The translations under genes were made by a program, and so were the position numbers. From Planctomycetota bacterium (GTDB lineage Bacteria; Planctomycetota; Planctomycetia; Pirellulales; Pirellulaceae), in contig JAJDEH010000312.1 of assembly GCA_029259935.1 (NCBI GenBank), positions 1 through 50,369 on the forward strand: DNA of 50,369 nucleotides. Direction: 5' to 3'. Below are positions 27,903-37,339 of the stretch, in pieces. The number at the start of each line of letters is the position of its first letter. Positions within the stretch are counted from its first letter, which is position 1. Below the pieces are notes generated by a model. That model was not told the origin of the DNA and ran no database searches. It saw nothing but the letters and a program-made list of their open reading frames with translations.

Positions 27903-28408
27903 AATCGAACCTCCTCAGCGAAAACAATCACTACAAACACATCAAGCCGGGAGGTCTACAGCCGAGTGGTGGGAAAGGCCCATCGTTCCAACAGCGAACT
28001 TAGATTCCCAAGCTCAAAGATTATCAGGAATCAAATACCGAAAGTCAAGAAACTGGGCTCTTTAGCAGAGGAAAGGCCGCCGGTCTTCGACATTTCGCAA
28101 GGCATGACCTCGACGCCCCAATCGACCGTGGCTCAACTGCTACGTCGACCGGCACGGACGGCCCGTTGTCGAGAAAACTCGGACGGTTTTGGAACTTCAA
28201 TCGCTCGCGAGCCGTCCAATGCAGGCCTGGCCGGTAGGCGGCAACGGCTGTGCTTGCGCGCGGAGTGCAGCGGGTCGCCTGATGGCGGGCCATGGGGGGA
28301 TCGCCCATGGTGTTGAATTGGAATTCAAACGCAGGCATGCAGCCACGAAGAAATTGCCGTATCCGAACTTCGCGGCGTCGCGCCTCCGTAGGGCCGAACG
28401 CATTCTTC
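27903..28408. other. Gap upstream of the RRM gene
   Basis: About 500 bases. Frames crossing it on either strand are extensions of the RRM shadow frame or lack any start signal. A small hairpin (CCATGGG/CCCATGG, near 28299-28319) is present. The long untranslated leader expected for cold-shock-type RRM genes could lie here, but I cannot show it. Confidence 0.4.
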
Positions 28409-29098
28409 CTAGGACATCATTTTGGCGAGCGTCTTCAAATTGGGGACCTCCAAATCGGGCTCGGCATCGGCGGGTGGCGTGGCACCGAATCCTGCTTTTC
28501 CTTGCCTTCGATTGACCCAAACCGAAGCCAGCCCCAGGCGTTTGGCGGGTACAATATCGTGAAACAGGCTCTGTGCGACGTGCAGCATTTCGTGCTTCTC
28601 GAAGCCGGCGTGGGCCAGCAAGAATTGAAAGTTATTTTCCGACGGTTTGTAAGTTCCTATTCGCTGCGCGGTGAAGACCTTGTCGAACGAAACGTCAAGC
28701 CGAGCTTGGGTGCCTTGGAACAAGTCGTCGTCGATGTTGGAGAGGATAATGAGCTTGTACTTGCGTTGCAGCGATTGAAGTGCGTCGACCGTATCTTCAA
28801 AAGCGGGCCAGTGCTTCACCGATTCGGAAAAAGACCGCAGTTGTTCCGCCGTCGGCGGAAAGCCCAAATCGTTGCCGACCTGCCGCAGCACGTCTTGCAA
28901 GATTTCTTTGTAGGGACGGTAGGACTCTGATTCGAGCCGCGCTTCGGCGCGTGAGTAGCACTCCAGCAAATGCGCGTCGCTCGCCTGGATACCATGCTGT
29001 TTCAAGACCGGTCGCAAGGCCGAGACGATGCCTGCTTCCCAGTCGATCAATGTGCCGTAGCAATCGAAGCTTAAACATTTGAACTTTTCAAAGTCCAT
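28409..29098 (-). CDS. Haloacid dehalogenase-type (HAD) hydrolase
   Basis: 229 residues from the ATG at 29098, supported by AAGGAC eight bases upstream; the frame continues upstream to 29254 but without HAD similarity. Motif I is CLSFDCYGTLIDWEAG with nucleophile Asp12; the second Asp of canonical phosphatases is replaced by Tyr, as in type II L-2-haloacid dehalogenases. Motif II IILSNIDDDLF, a conserved Lys in RIGTYKPSENNF, and motif IV-like EMLHVAQSLFHDIVPAKRLG are present. Cap domain spans about 20-95. Substrate cannot be read from sequence; a dehalogenase or phosphatase role is possible. Confidence 0.88.
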   Translation of the reverse strand: MDFEKFKCLSFDCYGTLIDWEAGIVSALRPVLKQHGIQASDAHLLECYSRAEARLESESYRPYKEILQDVLRQVGNDLGFPPTAEQLRSFSESVKHWPAFEDTVDALQSLQRKYKLIILSNIDDDLFQGTQARLDVSFDKVFTAQRIGTYKPSENNFQFLLAHAGFEKHEMLHVAQSLFHDIVPAKRLGLASVWVNRRQGKAGFGATPPADAEPDLEVPNLKTLAKMMS

Positions 29099-29792
29099 TG
29101 ACGCTTGTCCTTTCCTGAATGAGAAGAACAAAGTATCGCGGCAATTCTTGATCGGCAACCGACCGACACGACGAGCATGGCGGCCCACCTCCAAAACGCG
29201 AACCACGCGATAGAAAAAGCGAATGGCTGACTTCATATCCTTGCGTACGCGCAAAAAAGCGTACAGCAGTTTCCAAGACGTTCAAGTACCCCCGCCTCGT
29301 ACGTGTCAAACGACCAGGTTGTGAATACAACTTTCCTTCCGCGATCTGCTTGCCACATTGACCTGAAAGGAACCAGCCATGCAGTCTAGACTCGGTTGGA
29401 AAACGGCGTGCGGCTCTGAAATACTCGTGGTCCGGTAATTCGTATGGGGTGCATTGAGTTCGATCAGAATCTTGATGTTACAGGTTTCGCATCTTCCCTA
29501 TCTCTTTTGAGCGTCGAGCCTTCCCGCTACTCACCACGGCAAAATGGGCTGTTACTCGTGCCGCGACAAGCCCTAAAACGCATTGACGTTGCTTCATGCG
29601 TCCTGTTGACAGTGGCACTCAACCCTGTAACGATCGGTCAGGAAAGGAAACTTAGGTTTTCTCTTCAACGGCCGATTGACCGGATTCTCGTTCGAGCGCG
29701 ATTCATTTCGCTCCTCCGGCCCAACCAAACCACAGTGGCTTCGTTTACTTGGCTGTTAGCATTCATGGAATTTGTTCAGAAAGGCGGAATTC
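29099..29792. other. Gap between HAD and radical SAM genes
   Basis: About 690 bases between divergent genes. A plus-strand frame at 29444-29878 overlaps the next gene in another frame and has no features. I see no gene, clear promoter or hairpin. Confidence 0.4.
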
Positions 29793-30959
29793 GTGTCCAC
29801 CCTAGAACTACCACTTGCAGGAAGCAACTCAGGCGGAACGACACGGAAACGAGTCAAATACATTCGAACTCTGGATGACGTCCAGGGACTGACCGAGCAA
29901 GAACGGGAAGGCCTGCGCCCGGTGACGGACGAGTACGTCTTCCGGGCGAATGAGTATTATTTGAAGCTCATCGATTGGGACGATCCGCACGACCCAATTC
30001 GGCAGTTGATTGTTCCTCGCGAAGACGAGCTGAAGGAATGGGGGAAACTTGACGCCAGCAACGAAGAGTCCGTCACGGTCGCTCGCGGCGTGCAGCACAA
30101 ATATACCGATACCGTCTTGCTGCTTTGTAATGAAGTGTGCGGGGCCTATTGTCGCTATTGTTTTCGCAAGCGGCTGTTCATGGACGACAATGACGAAGTA
30201 ACCAATGATATCAGTGAGGGCATTCGCTATATCACCGAGCATCCCGAAGTCACGAATGTTCTGTTGACCGGCGGCGATCCGCTGTTGATGAGTACGCGCC
30301 GGCTACGGGACATCTTCTCGCAATTGCGTGACATTCCGCACGTCAACATCATTCGGCTAGGCTCGAAGATTCCGGCCTTCGATCCGTATCGCCTTCTCTC
30401 GGATGACCATTTGCTGGACGTCTTTCGCGAGTACTCGACTCCAGAAAAACGAATCTACTTGATGGCCCACTTCGATCATCCGCGGGAGCTAACTGACTTG
30501 GCGGTGCAGGGAATCGACGCGGCAATCGCCAGCGGCGTTATTTGCGTTAACCAATGTCCCATGATCAAGGGAATCAACGATGATCCCGACGTGCTGGCCG
30601 AGATGTACTCCAAGTTGTCGTATATCGGCTGCACGCCTTACTATCTCTTTCAAGGCAGGCCCACCGCCGGGAACGAGCCTTACGAAGTCCCCTTGGTGCG
30701 CGGCTGGCGGATCTTCCAGGAGGCGCTAGCGCGCGGATCGGGACTGGCGCGTCGAGTGCGGTATTGCATGTCTCACGAAAGTGGCAAAGTCGAAATCCTC
30801 GCCATCGACGATCGATTCATTTATTCGCGCTATCATCAGGCCAAGGATCGCGCTAACTTGGGCCGGTTCATGATTCACCAGCGCGACGACGACGCCTTTT
30901 GGCTCGACCACTTGAAGCCCGTCAGCGAATTCAATCCGCTGACCGAGAGTGGGAATTAG
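29793..30959 (+). CDS. KamA-family radical SAM protein (lysine 2,3-aminomutase-like)
   Basis: 388 residues from the GTG at 29793, chosen because AAAGG lies eight bases before it; a TTG at 29772 has no ribosome site. The radical SAM cluster motif is CGAYCRYC with Cys116, Cys120 and Cys123, followed by FRKRLF. LLTGGDPLLMSTRRL is the SAM-binding GGDPL block; IIRLGSKIPAFDPYRL and VCVNQCPMIKGIND-like (ICVNQCPMIKG) segments match lysine 2,3-aminomutases, which interconvert alpha- and beta-lysine using PLP. The typical KamA C-terminal zinc-binding cysteines are not all evident, so this may be one of the shorter, divergent KamA homologues of unknown substrate. No acetyltransferase partner is adjacent. 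Confidence 0.87.
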   Translation: MSTLELPLAGSNSGGTTRKRVKYIRTLDDVQGLTEQEREGLRPVTDEYVFRANEYYLKLIDWDDPHDPIRQLIVPREDELKEWGKLDASNEESVTVARGVQHKYTDTVLLLCNEVCGAYCRYCFRKRLFMDDNDEVTNDISEGIRYITEHPEVTNVLLTGGDPLLMSTRRLRDIFSQLRDIPHVNIIRLGSKIPAFDPYRLLSDDHLLDVFREYSTPEKRIYLMAHFDHPRELTDLAVQGIDAAIASGVICVNQCPMIKGINDDPDVLAEMYSKLSYIGCTPYYLFQGRPTAGNEPYEVPLVRGWRIFQEALARGSGLARRVRYCMSHESGKVEILAIDDRFIYSRYHQAKDRANLGRFMIHQRDDDAFWLDHLKPVSEFNPLTESGN

Positions 30960-31188
30960 CCGAGCAGCGGATGAAGTTTTTGTTTTCGTACACCACCCGC
31001 GTTACCAAGGTTCGATCCAACGAATCGACCTCCGCAAAAGTCGTTCGATGAGCGGATGCGGATAATGAGACTAAATCTCTGCAATTCGAAACGTCTTAAA
31101 AACGAAACGATTCTCTTAACGTGCACCGCGCGCGCGGTTACGATGTAGCTCATCAGAGGCAACCTCGGAAACAGAGGAGGAGCGAGTG

Positions 31189-32235
31189 ATGCGGCAAATC
31201 GGTCGTCGCCAATTCTTGTATTGCGTCGGTGGAATCGGGGCGCTGGCGGGCATGTCGTCCGCCGTGATGATGCGGAGCCGCGAGGGCTTCGGTGAGGCAA
31301 CAACACCTGACGAGCTTCGAGGCGGTGGTGATCTATCATCCGTTACTCGCAGCTCTTGGGCGCTGGGTTCGACCGTGTCGATAACGGCAGTGCATTCCAA
31401 CGAGTCCCAAGCCAACCGCGCCCTCGACGCCGCGTTCGCCGAATTGGAACTTGTCGAACAGTTGATGAGTATCTACCGCGCGGACAGCCAGCTCGCACGG
31501 CTGAATCGCGATCAACGGCTTGATGATCCCCATCCCTACTTGCTTGATGTTTTGCAAGCCGCGACAAGCATGTCGGAAAAGACCGACGGCGCGTTTGACA
31601 TAACGATTCAGCCGCTGTGGGAACTGTACGCGACAGCGCGCAAGGATGGCCAGCTGCCCTCGGATGCCCAAGTCGAGGCCGCGCGCGGACTTGTCGATTG
31701 GCGGCGCGTCGAACGAAGTTCCGACCACGTTCGGCTGCGGGGCGCCGGGACGAAGATCACTCTGAACGGCATCGCGCAAGGCTTCGCCGCCGATCGCGTG
31801 ACGAAAACGCTTCGCAACCACGGTATCGAACATGCGCTGATCGACACCGGCGAGATCGGAACATTAGGTGCCAAGCCCGATGACAACGGCTGGACCATCG
31901 GTATTCAACATCCTCGCGATGAGCAGGCGTATCTCTCGTTGGCAAAGTTGGCGGGACGATGCCTGGCGACTTCCGGCGACTACGCCACGTCGTTCAGCCC
32001 CGACCATGAGCACCACCACCTGTTCGATCCGCGCACGGGCCATTCGCCGGCGGAACTCGCGAGTGTGTCGATCGCCGCCAACTCGGCCCTGGAAGCCGAT
32101 GCTCTGTCGACGGCGGTCTTCGTCATGGGAATCCAGCAAGGTTCGGCGTTGATTCGCAAAACGCCAGGCGCGGACGCAATGCTGGTCTCGAAAGATGGAC
32201 GTACCGTGGTAACGTCTCAGTTCCCCGTTGCCTGA
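31189..32235 (+). CDS. apbE: FAD:protein FMN transferase (ApbE)
   Basis: 348 residues from the ATG at 31189, with GGAGGAG just upstream (a GTG directly before it, at 31186, is also in frame). The N-terminus has a Tat-like signal (RRQFLYCVGGIGALAGM), so it acts outside the cytoplasm. Family blocks: MSIYRADSQLARLNR, GAFDITIQPLWELY, ITLNGIAQGFAADRV, LIDTGEIGTLGA, CLATSGDYATSF, HLFDPRTGHSP, ADALSTAVFVMG. ApbE transfers FMN from FAD onto a Thr of partner proteins. The next gene, 23 bases away, encodes an FMN-binding domain that is the obvious target. First gene of a three-gene operon. Confidence 0.93.
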   Translation: MRQIGRRQFLYCVGGIGALAGMSSAVMMRSREGFGEATTPDELRGGGDLSSVTRSSWALGSTVSITAVHSNESQANRALDAAFAELELVEQLMSIYRADSQLARLNRDQRLDDPHPYLLDVLQAATSMSEKTDGAFDITIQPLWELYATARKDGQLPSDAQVEAARGLVDWRRVERSSDHVRLRGAGTKITLNGIAQGFAADRVTKTLRNHGIEHALIDTGEIGTLGAKPDDNGWTIGIQHPRDEQAYLSLAKLAGRCLATSGDYATSFSPDHEHHHLFDPRTGHSPAELASVSIAANSALEADALSTAVFVMGIQQGSALIRKTPGADAMLVSKDGRTVVTSQFPVA

Positions 32236-32258
32236 ACATCGAACGCAGAAGGAAGAAA

Positions 32259-33575
32259 ATGTCCAGAGTTTGCTGTTGGCTTTACGTCGTGCCGTTGTTT
32301 TTGGGCGTGTTGTCCGGCGCGGCCAACGCGGATGATCTGGTCGAGTTTCTTAGTGGCGCGAAGGCCCGTGGCACGGTCCAAGAGATTCGCAAAGGGGATA
32401 AGGAGTTTGACTTCGAGGTGCAACTTGGCGGGCGCAAATCGGTTCGCACTTATACGTTCGACAAAGTTCACGCCGTGACAATGAAAGGCAAGCGGTATGT
32501 ACTCACCAAAAAGGGCCAGGCCGCGGGCGGCGCGGCCGATACAGATTCCGCTTCGGGCCAAGCGGGCACCGGCACGCGCAGAACCAAGGCGCAAGTGTTG
32601 GATCTGATTGACAAAGTTGGCCGCACGCCTCCCGACTGGTATGACTCGACGCCGATGAACCATCCCAAGACGCTCAATCTCGACTGGCCGCTGAAGCCGG
32701 CGCAAAAGGGCTGGAACAACCAGAAAAACGTCGGCCAGTACAATTGGGATATTGTCAATCCGAACCCCGGCCGCTGGCGGTCGGGGGTCCGGCTGATGCA
32801 CGAAGTCATGGCGCGTCACAAAGGAGATGCGGCGCTGCTGCGACGCGATATCAAGGCACTTGCGGGAATGTATTTCAATCTGTTTCAGGACTACACCCGC
32901 GCCGCATTTTGGTTTCAGCAGGCCAAGGTGCGGCTGCCCGATGCCCAAGCCGTCCTGCTTGCTGAATGCTATTGGCGGCTGGGAAACAAGCAGATGGCGG
33001 TGGAGATCCTCAACGCGCGGCAACTGCCCATGAATGCCATCAAATTGATCGGCGACATGGGACAACCCGACCGGGCCGCCAAGCTGGCCGAAGCGTTCGG
33101 CCGTGGGAGCCCCGACCGCGCGGCCGAACCCTACTTGCTGGCCGGCGATGCACTGCGGCTGGCGGGACGTTACGACCAAGCGATTGGCTTCTATCAAAAA
33201 GTGATCAAGGGCGGGCACGCCCGTAATAAGAACTACGAAAAGATCTACGTCGGCCGGGCGCGGGACAGCATCGAAGCGATCAAGCTGTTCGATAAAGCAG
33301 ACGTCAGCAAGGTTGCGGACGGCTCGTATAAAGCATCGAGTACGGGTTACACCGGCGCGCTGGAAGTCGAAGTCAAAGTCGCTGGCGGCAAGATCGAAAA
33401 CGTCCGCGTGACCAAGCATGCGGAGAAGCAGTTTTATGCCGCGCTCACCGACACGCCCAACCAAATCCTCAAAAAGCAATCGGTTAAAGGCATCGACGCG
33501 ACCAGCCGCGCCACGATCACCTCGCAGGCCATCGTGAATTCGACCGCCAAGGCGCTTGCCAAGGGAGCCAACTGA
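32259..33575 (+). CDS. Secreted protein with C-terminal FMN-binding domain, likely flavinylated
   Basis: 438 residues. A signal peptide (CCWLYVVPLFLGVLSGAANA) leads to a small beta-domain (VEFLSGAKARGTVQEIRKGD), then a tetratricopeptide-like helical part (about 170-340: GMYFNLFQDYTRAAFWFQQA, AGDALRLAGRYDQAIGFYQK). The last 90 residues are an FMN_bind domain: VADGSYKASSTGYTGALEVE ending IDATSRATITSQAI. Thr419 in SRATIT sits where ApbE attaches FMN in SGAT-type motifs; the usual Gly is Arg here. Located between ApbE and a membrane polyferredoxin, it is probably an extracytoplasmic electron carrier. The TPR plus FMN_bind architecture is not one I know as standard. Confidence 0.87.
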   Translation: MSRVCCWLYVVPLFLGVLSGAANADDLVEFLSGAKARGTVQEIRKGDKEFDFEVQLGGRKSVRTYTFDKVHAVTMKGKRYVLTKKGQAAGGAADTDSASGQAGTGTRRTKAQVLDLIDKVGRTPPDWYDSTPMNHPKTLNLDWPLKPAQKGWNNQKNVGQYNWDIVNPNPGRWRSGVRLMHEVMARHKGDAALLRRDIKALAGMYFNLFQDYTRAAFWFQQAKVRLPDAQAVLLAECYWRLGNKQMAVEILNARQLPMNAIKLIGDMGQPDRAAKLAEAFGRGSPDRAAEPYLLAGDALRLAGRYDQAIGFYQKVIKGGHARNKNYEKIYVGRARDSIEAIKLFDKADVSKVADGSYKASSTGYTGALEVEVKVAGGKIENVRVTKHAEKQFYAALTDTPNQILKKQSVKGIDATSRATITSQAIVNSTAKALAKGAN

Positions 33576-33577
33576 GC

Positions 33578-35998
33578 GTGGTTGCCCGCCGCCTGCTGGC
33601 GATTGCCGTCGCGCTGTTGGGTAGCGCGCTGATCGTTGCCTCGACGACGGGGCAGCTTTCCGCGCTGACGTCCGTCGGTCCGTCACGCATGTTGGGATTG
33701 GCGGTTGGCTGCGTTCTCGTAGTGGCGGCGGTCCTGGTCTTATTGGCATCGCTGAGCGGGCCGGGCAATCAATCGCTGATGCCGCTCAACTGGTTCCTGC
33801 CCGTATTGAGAAAACAAAAGACTGGCGCGGCAGCGCCCGGCATCCGTTCGCCGTGGCTGCGACGACTGCTGCCCAAGGCATTCCTATCAGATCGGGGCAC
33901 CAAAAAGCGAGGCTTGATTCGTCGCGGTCTGCGCTGGCTTGGCATCTCGTGGCTGTCGGCGCCGGTGCGGCGGATCGTGCAGACGATTTGCTTCGCGGTT
34001 TTCCTGGGCTTGTTCTTTTGGGTCTGCTGGCCTTACAACGCCCAACCGGTTCCGCCGGGCGAAGTCTCTAACGGCTGGCGGTTGGTGGAAATCGGGGAGG
34101 ACGGCGGGCTGCAATTCGAAACGGATGTAATACCGGGCTGGATTCACTCCGGCCAAACGGTTCACGTGGTCGACCAAAGCGCGCCGGAATCCGAAGCCGG
34201 TTACTTGGTCCAAGCCAAAATCGAACAACTGGATGGCCGGCTGGCCGATCTGCGGCTGGCAGGCGAACTGAATGAAACGCAATTCGACGCGCTGCTGACA
34301 AGCGCCGGACCTTGGGCGCTGCACGAGAAACAACCCGGTGCGTGGCCCGCGCACTACGCGGACAATCTCGCCAACAAGGAGTTCGTCCCGGCCGACCTGT
34401 TTCTAGTCATCGACCCCTTGGTCAGCCTCTCCACGGCGATCGCTTCGCGCAGTTGGGTGTGGTCGTTGGCTTGTGCGGGCGTCATTCTCGTGGTGTGCGT
34501 GCTGATCCCGCGCGGCTTTTGCGGCTACCTTTGTCCGCTCGGCACGCTGATCGATCTGTTCGATTGGGCGATTGGAAAACGGATCACGCGCTTTCGCGTG
34601 CCGGAAGACGGCTGGTGGGTTCACATCAAATATTATTTGCTGCTGGGTACGCTGGTCGCGGCGGCTTGCGGAGTGCTTGTCTCCGGTTACGTGGCGGCGA
34701 TTCCGATCATCACACGCGGCATGTTGTTCTTGGGCGAACCGGTGCAAAGCGGCTCGATCCGCGGCTGGCATCTTGTCCCGGCGATGAATGCGGGGCACTT
34801 CGTTTCGATCGCGCTCTTTCTGGCTGTACTAGGGCTCGGTTTGCTGCGACCCCGGTTTTGGTGCAAGTATGTCTGTCCCAGCGGCGCGACTTTTTCGCTG
34901 GGCAATTTGTTCCGCGCTTCGGAGCGCAAAGTCGAATCGACCTGCATCAACTGCAACAAGTGCGTCGAGGTGTGTCCGTTCGATGCGATCAAACCCGACT
35001 TCACGACTCGTGTGACCGACTGCACATTATGTCAAACGTGCGCCGGCGTTTGCCCCACCCACGCGATCAAGTTTGTTGAACGATGGAACTTGGTCGAACT
35101 AAAAGTAGAAAACGATCCGCCAACCGGTGAGACGGCGATCGGCCGGCGGGGATTTCTGTCGTTGGCCGCGGGCACGGCGGCGGCGGTGGCGGGAGGCGCG
35201 GGCATGGCGGCAGCGACCGGCGCACTGGGAGCGAACCTTGACGACCCGAACGCGTATCGCCCGGTACGGCCTCCCGGCAGTGTTCCCGAACAAGAATTCC
35301 TGCAGATGTGCATCCGCTGCGGCGAGTGTTTTAAAGCCTGTCCCAACAACGTGCTCCAAGACGAAGGCTTTCAGCAAGGGCTGGAAGGCCTGTGGACACC
35401 GCTGGTCAAGGCCGACTGGGCGGGCTGCGAATCGAGCTGCAATGCATGCGGACAGGTTTGTCCCACTGGAGCGATTCGCCCGCTGCCGATCGAGGAAAAG
35501 AAAGTCGCTCGCATGGGGCTGGCAATCGTCAACCAGCAGACCTGTTTGCCGCTGGCGGGCCGCGAAGCGTGCCAGTTGTGTGTCGACGAATGCGTCGCGG
35601 CGGGCTACGACGCCATCGAGTTTCAACAGGTTCACACGCAAGTGGACGACGACGGAAACCCGATCGAGGGCAGCGGCTTTTTGGCCCCCGTGGTACTCGC
35701 CGACAAGTGCGTCGGCTGCGGACTCTGCCAAACGCGTTGCCATGCCATCAACGTCAAGGAAAAGCACTTGCTGCGCGAATCGGCGATTATCATCGAAGCC
35801 GGACCCGGCAAGGAAGATCGCCTCATGTCGGGCTCGTACATTCAACTGCGCGAGGAAGAGGCTGCACGCAGGAAACAGGAACAACGCGAGCTGAAAGGTG
35901 ACAGCGAATTCTTCGTCCCCGACCTCAATCCATCCCCGGCGGAACCCGCGCCGAAGGAAGAACCGTCCGACGACCCGTTCGGAGTCGGAGGAACCTAG
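33578..35998 (+). CDS. Membrane polyferredoxin, NapH/NosR-like fused to NapG-like ferredoxin
   Basis: 806 residues from the GTG at 33578, one base after the previous stop, with GGGAG upstream. The N-terminal half has several transmembrane helices and two CxxxCP motifs typical of NapH/NosR (CGYLCPLG, CKYVCPSG), then two 4Fe-4S motifs (CINCNKCVEVCPFDAI, CTLCQTCAGVCPTHAI). A Tat-like stretch GRRGFLSLAAGTAAAVAGGA at about 525 starts the second half, which looks like NapG/MauM: CIRCGECFKACPNN, CNACGQVCPTGAI, CQLCVDECVAAGYDAI, CVGCGLCQTRCH. So two proteins usually made separately are fused. With ApbE and the FMN protein it would carry electrons across the membrane to flavin. Donor and acceptor unknown. 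Confidence 0.9.
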   Translation: MVARRLLAIAVALLGSALIVASTTGQLSALTSVGPSRMLGLAVGCVLVVAAVLVLLASLSGPGNQSLMPLNWFLPVLRKQKTGAAAPGIRSPWLRRLLPKAFLSDRGTKKRGLIRRGLRWLGISWLSAPVRRIVQTICFAVFLGLFFWVCWPYNAQPVPPGEVSNGWRLVEIGEDGGLQFETDVIPGWIHSGQTVHVVDQSAPESEAGYLVQAKIEQLDGRLADLRLAGELNETQFDALLTSAGPWALHEKQPGAWPAHYADNLANKEFVPADLFLVIDPLVSLSTAIASRSWVWSLACAGVILVVCVLIPRGFCGYLCPLGTLIDLFDWAIGKRITRFRVPEDGWWVHIKYYLLLGTLVAAACGVLVSGYVAAIPIITRGMLFLGEPVQSGSIRGWHLVPAMNAGHFVSIALFLAVLGLGLLRPRFWCKYVCPSGATFSLGNLFRASERKVESTCINCNKCVEVCPFDAIKPDFTTRVTDCTLCQTCAGVCPTHAIKFVERWNLVELKVENDPPTGETAIGRRGFLSLAAGTAAAVAGGAGMAAATGALGANLDDPNAYRPVRPPGSVPEQEFLQMCIRCGECFKACPNNVLQDEGFQQGLEGLWTPLVKADWAGCESSCNACGQVCPTGAIRPLPIEEKKVARMGLAIVNQQTCLPLAGREACQLCVDECVAAGYDAIEFQQVHTQVDDDGNPIEGSGFLAPVVLADKCVGCGLCQTRCHAINVKEKHLLRESAIIIEAGPGKEDRLMSGSYIQLREEEAARRKQEQRELKGDSEFFVPDLNPSPAEPAPKEEPSDDPFGVGGT

Positions 35999-36050
35999 CC
36001 GCGCTGGCCGCCAAGGCCCACCCAGCGGCACGCCATCGCGGTTGACTAAT

Positions 36051-36947
36051 TCAAGCGGACAAGAGTCCCGCCTCACGCAACAAGCCTTCCAGCCGCACTA
36101 CAGCGTCCGGCTGCACGGACATCGCCGGCGAGCGCGGGCGCATCCCTTCAAACCCCATCAAGCCCAGCGCGGCCTTCACGCCGGCGGCCCGGTAGGGCAG
36201 CATGACCTCGTCGATCCGCTGGACTTGCTCCTGCATCGGGCGAGCCGCTTCATAGCTGCCCGCCATTCCCTGTCGTAACAGTTCGTCGAGGGCCGCCGGC
36301 CAAATGTTCGAGAACGCCGTCGTCGTCCCGTTGCAGCCGATCAGCGTTCCGTGCAAGATCAAACTTCCATTGCATATCCAGAAGCGGCGATCTCGGGTCA
36401 CTCGCCGGCGAACGCGCGCTTCAAAACGTACGTCGTGATCGGTGACATAGCCGAAAACGTTCTCCATGTTGGCGATGTCCGCCAGCACCTCGGGCGGAGC
36501 GGCTGGTTCCGCCGCCATGCCGAAGCGCGCCGGATCGCACTGATGCATCAGCAGCACGGGCACCGGACATCGCGGCAGCACCTGCTGAAAGTAAGGCTCG
36601 ACAAGCGACGTGTCGCGGGTAAAGCGAATCCGCACGACCTCCGCGCCAATATTTGCAAAAGCCTCCGCGCGTCGCAGTGTCTCTGTCGCCGACGGACAGT
36701 CGATGCCGCCCATCAGAAACCGTCGTTCATCCAGATTCTGCTTGACGGTCGCCGCAACCGCCAGTTTTTCCTCCTCGCAAAGACACCACTCCTCCCCCGT
36801 CTGTGAACCGACCAAGAATCCGGTCGCCGGAGTGGCGAGCCAGCGCTGGATATTGCGGGCCAAGGCATCATGGTCAACACGATCCGCCTCGTCGAACGGT
36901 GTGACAAGTGGCAGATTGACAATGGGGTCGGATGTCGGAATGGGCAT
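36051..36947 (-). CDS. Dihydrodipicolinate synthase-family protein lacking the Schiff-base lysine
   Basis: 298 residues from the ATG at 36947; the frame extends upstream to 37064 without similarity. The DapA/NAL fold is clear: PIVNLPLVTPFDEADRVDHD, TGFLVGSQTGEEWCL, VAATVKQNLDERRFLMGGID, and near the end GTLIGCNGTTTAFSNIWPAA. However, the expected YYNKP tyrosine block reads LMHQCDPARFG, and the GIK motif with the catalytic lysine reads VFGYVTDHDV, so no lysine is available for the pyruvate Schiff base. It cannot work by the normal aldolase chemistry. The -10-like TACACTCTAT (37010-37001) lies about 54 bases upstream. Confidence 0.82.
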   Translation of the reverse strand: MPIPTSDPIVNLPLVTPFDEADRVDHDALARNIQRWLATPATGFLVGSQTGEEWCLCEEEKLAVAATVKQNLDERRFLMGGIDCPSATETLRRAEAFANIGAEVVRIRFTRDTSLVEPYFQQVLPRCPVPVLLMHQCDPARFGMAAEPAAPPEVLADIANMENVFGYVTDHDVRFEARVRRRVTRDRRFWICNGSLILHGTLIGCNGTTTAFSNIWPAALDELLRQGMAGSYEAARPMQEQVQRIDEVMLPYRAAGVKAALGLMGFEGMRPRSPAMSVQPDAVVRLEGLLREAGLLSA

Positions 36948-37339
36948 GTGGCACCAGCAAGCAACGACCGGTTCAAGTAAGCCGCTGTCGCGGCGGGCAA
37001 ATAGAGTGTAGCCGATTCGTTGGACGGGGGAGGCCGGACACTGAAGGTACGCGCTCGCGGCCAACGTTCACTCGCATTACGGCTTGCACGCTCGCTGACT
37101 CCCTAACGGAGGCTTCTCCTGAAGTGCTTCAGTCTCCTCAAACCGGTCGGAGCGACGGACGACCGGGCGGGCTTCGCATCCGCAAGAACCAACACGCCTT
37201 TCACGGCACACAAGCCTTAGTGGTTACGCAGCCTAATGAGTGGGACCTCGGAGCAGGGAATTGGGACGAATCCCGCTTCCCTGCCGGCACCTCGCCCACC
37301 CCAAAGTGAAGTTTGGAAGTGGAGCGCCGAGGAGTTGCA
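36948..37339. other. Gap with hairpin
   Basis: About 390 bases between two minus-strand genes. No gene seen. An imperfect nested hairpin at 37253-37284 (outer arms GCAGGGAA/TTCCCTGC, inner GGGA/TCCC) may terminate transcription of the gene at 37340. The motif TACACTCTAT (37010-37001, minus strand) may be part of the promoter of the DapA-like gene. Confidence 0.45.

Noticed and set aside
27408..28316. 302-codon plus-strand frame rich in Thr/Ala/Ser
   Set aside because: It is the complement of the glycine-rich tail of the RRM gene and has no ribosome site or family features.
31125..31138. Perfect GC palindrome ACCGCGCGCGCGGT before apbE
   Set aside because: Alternating CG in a GC-rich genome can arise by chance, and nothing else points to an operator.
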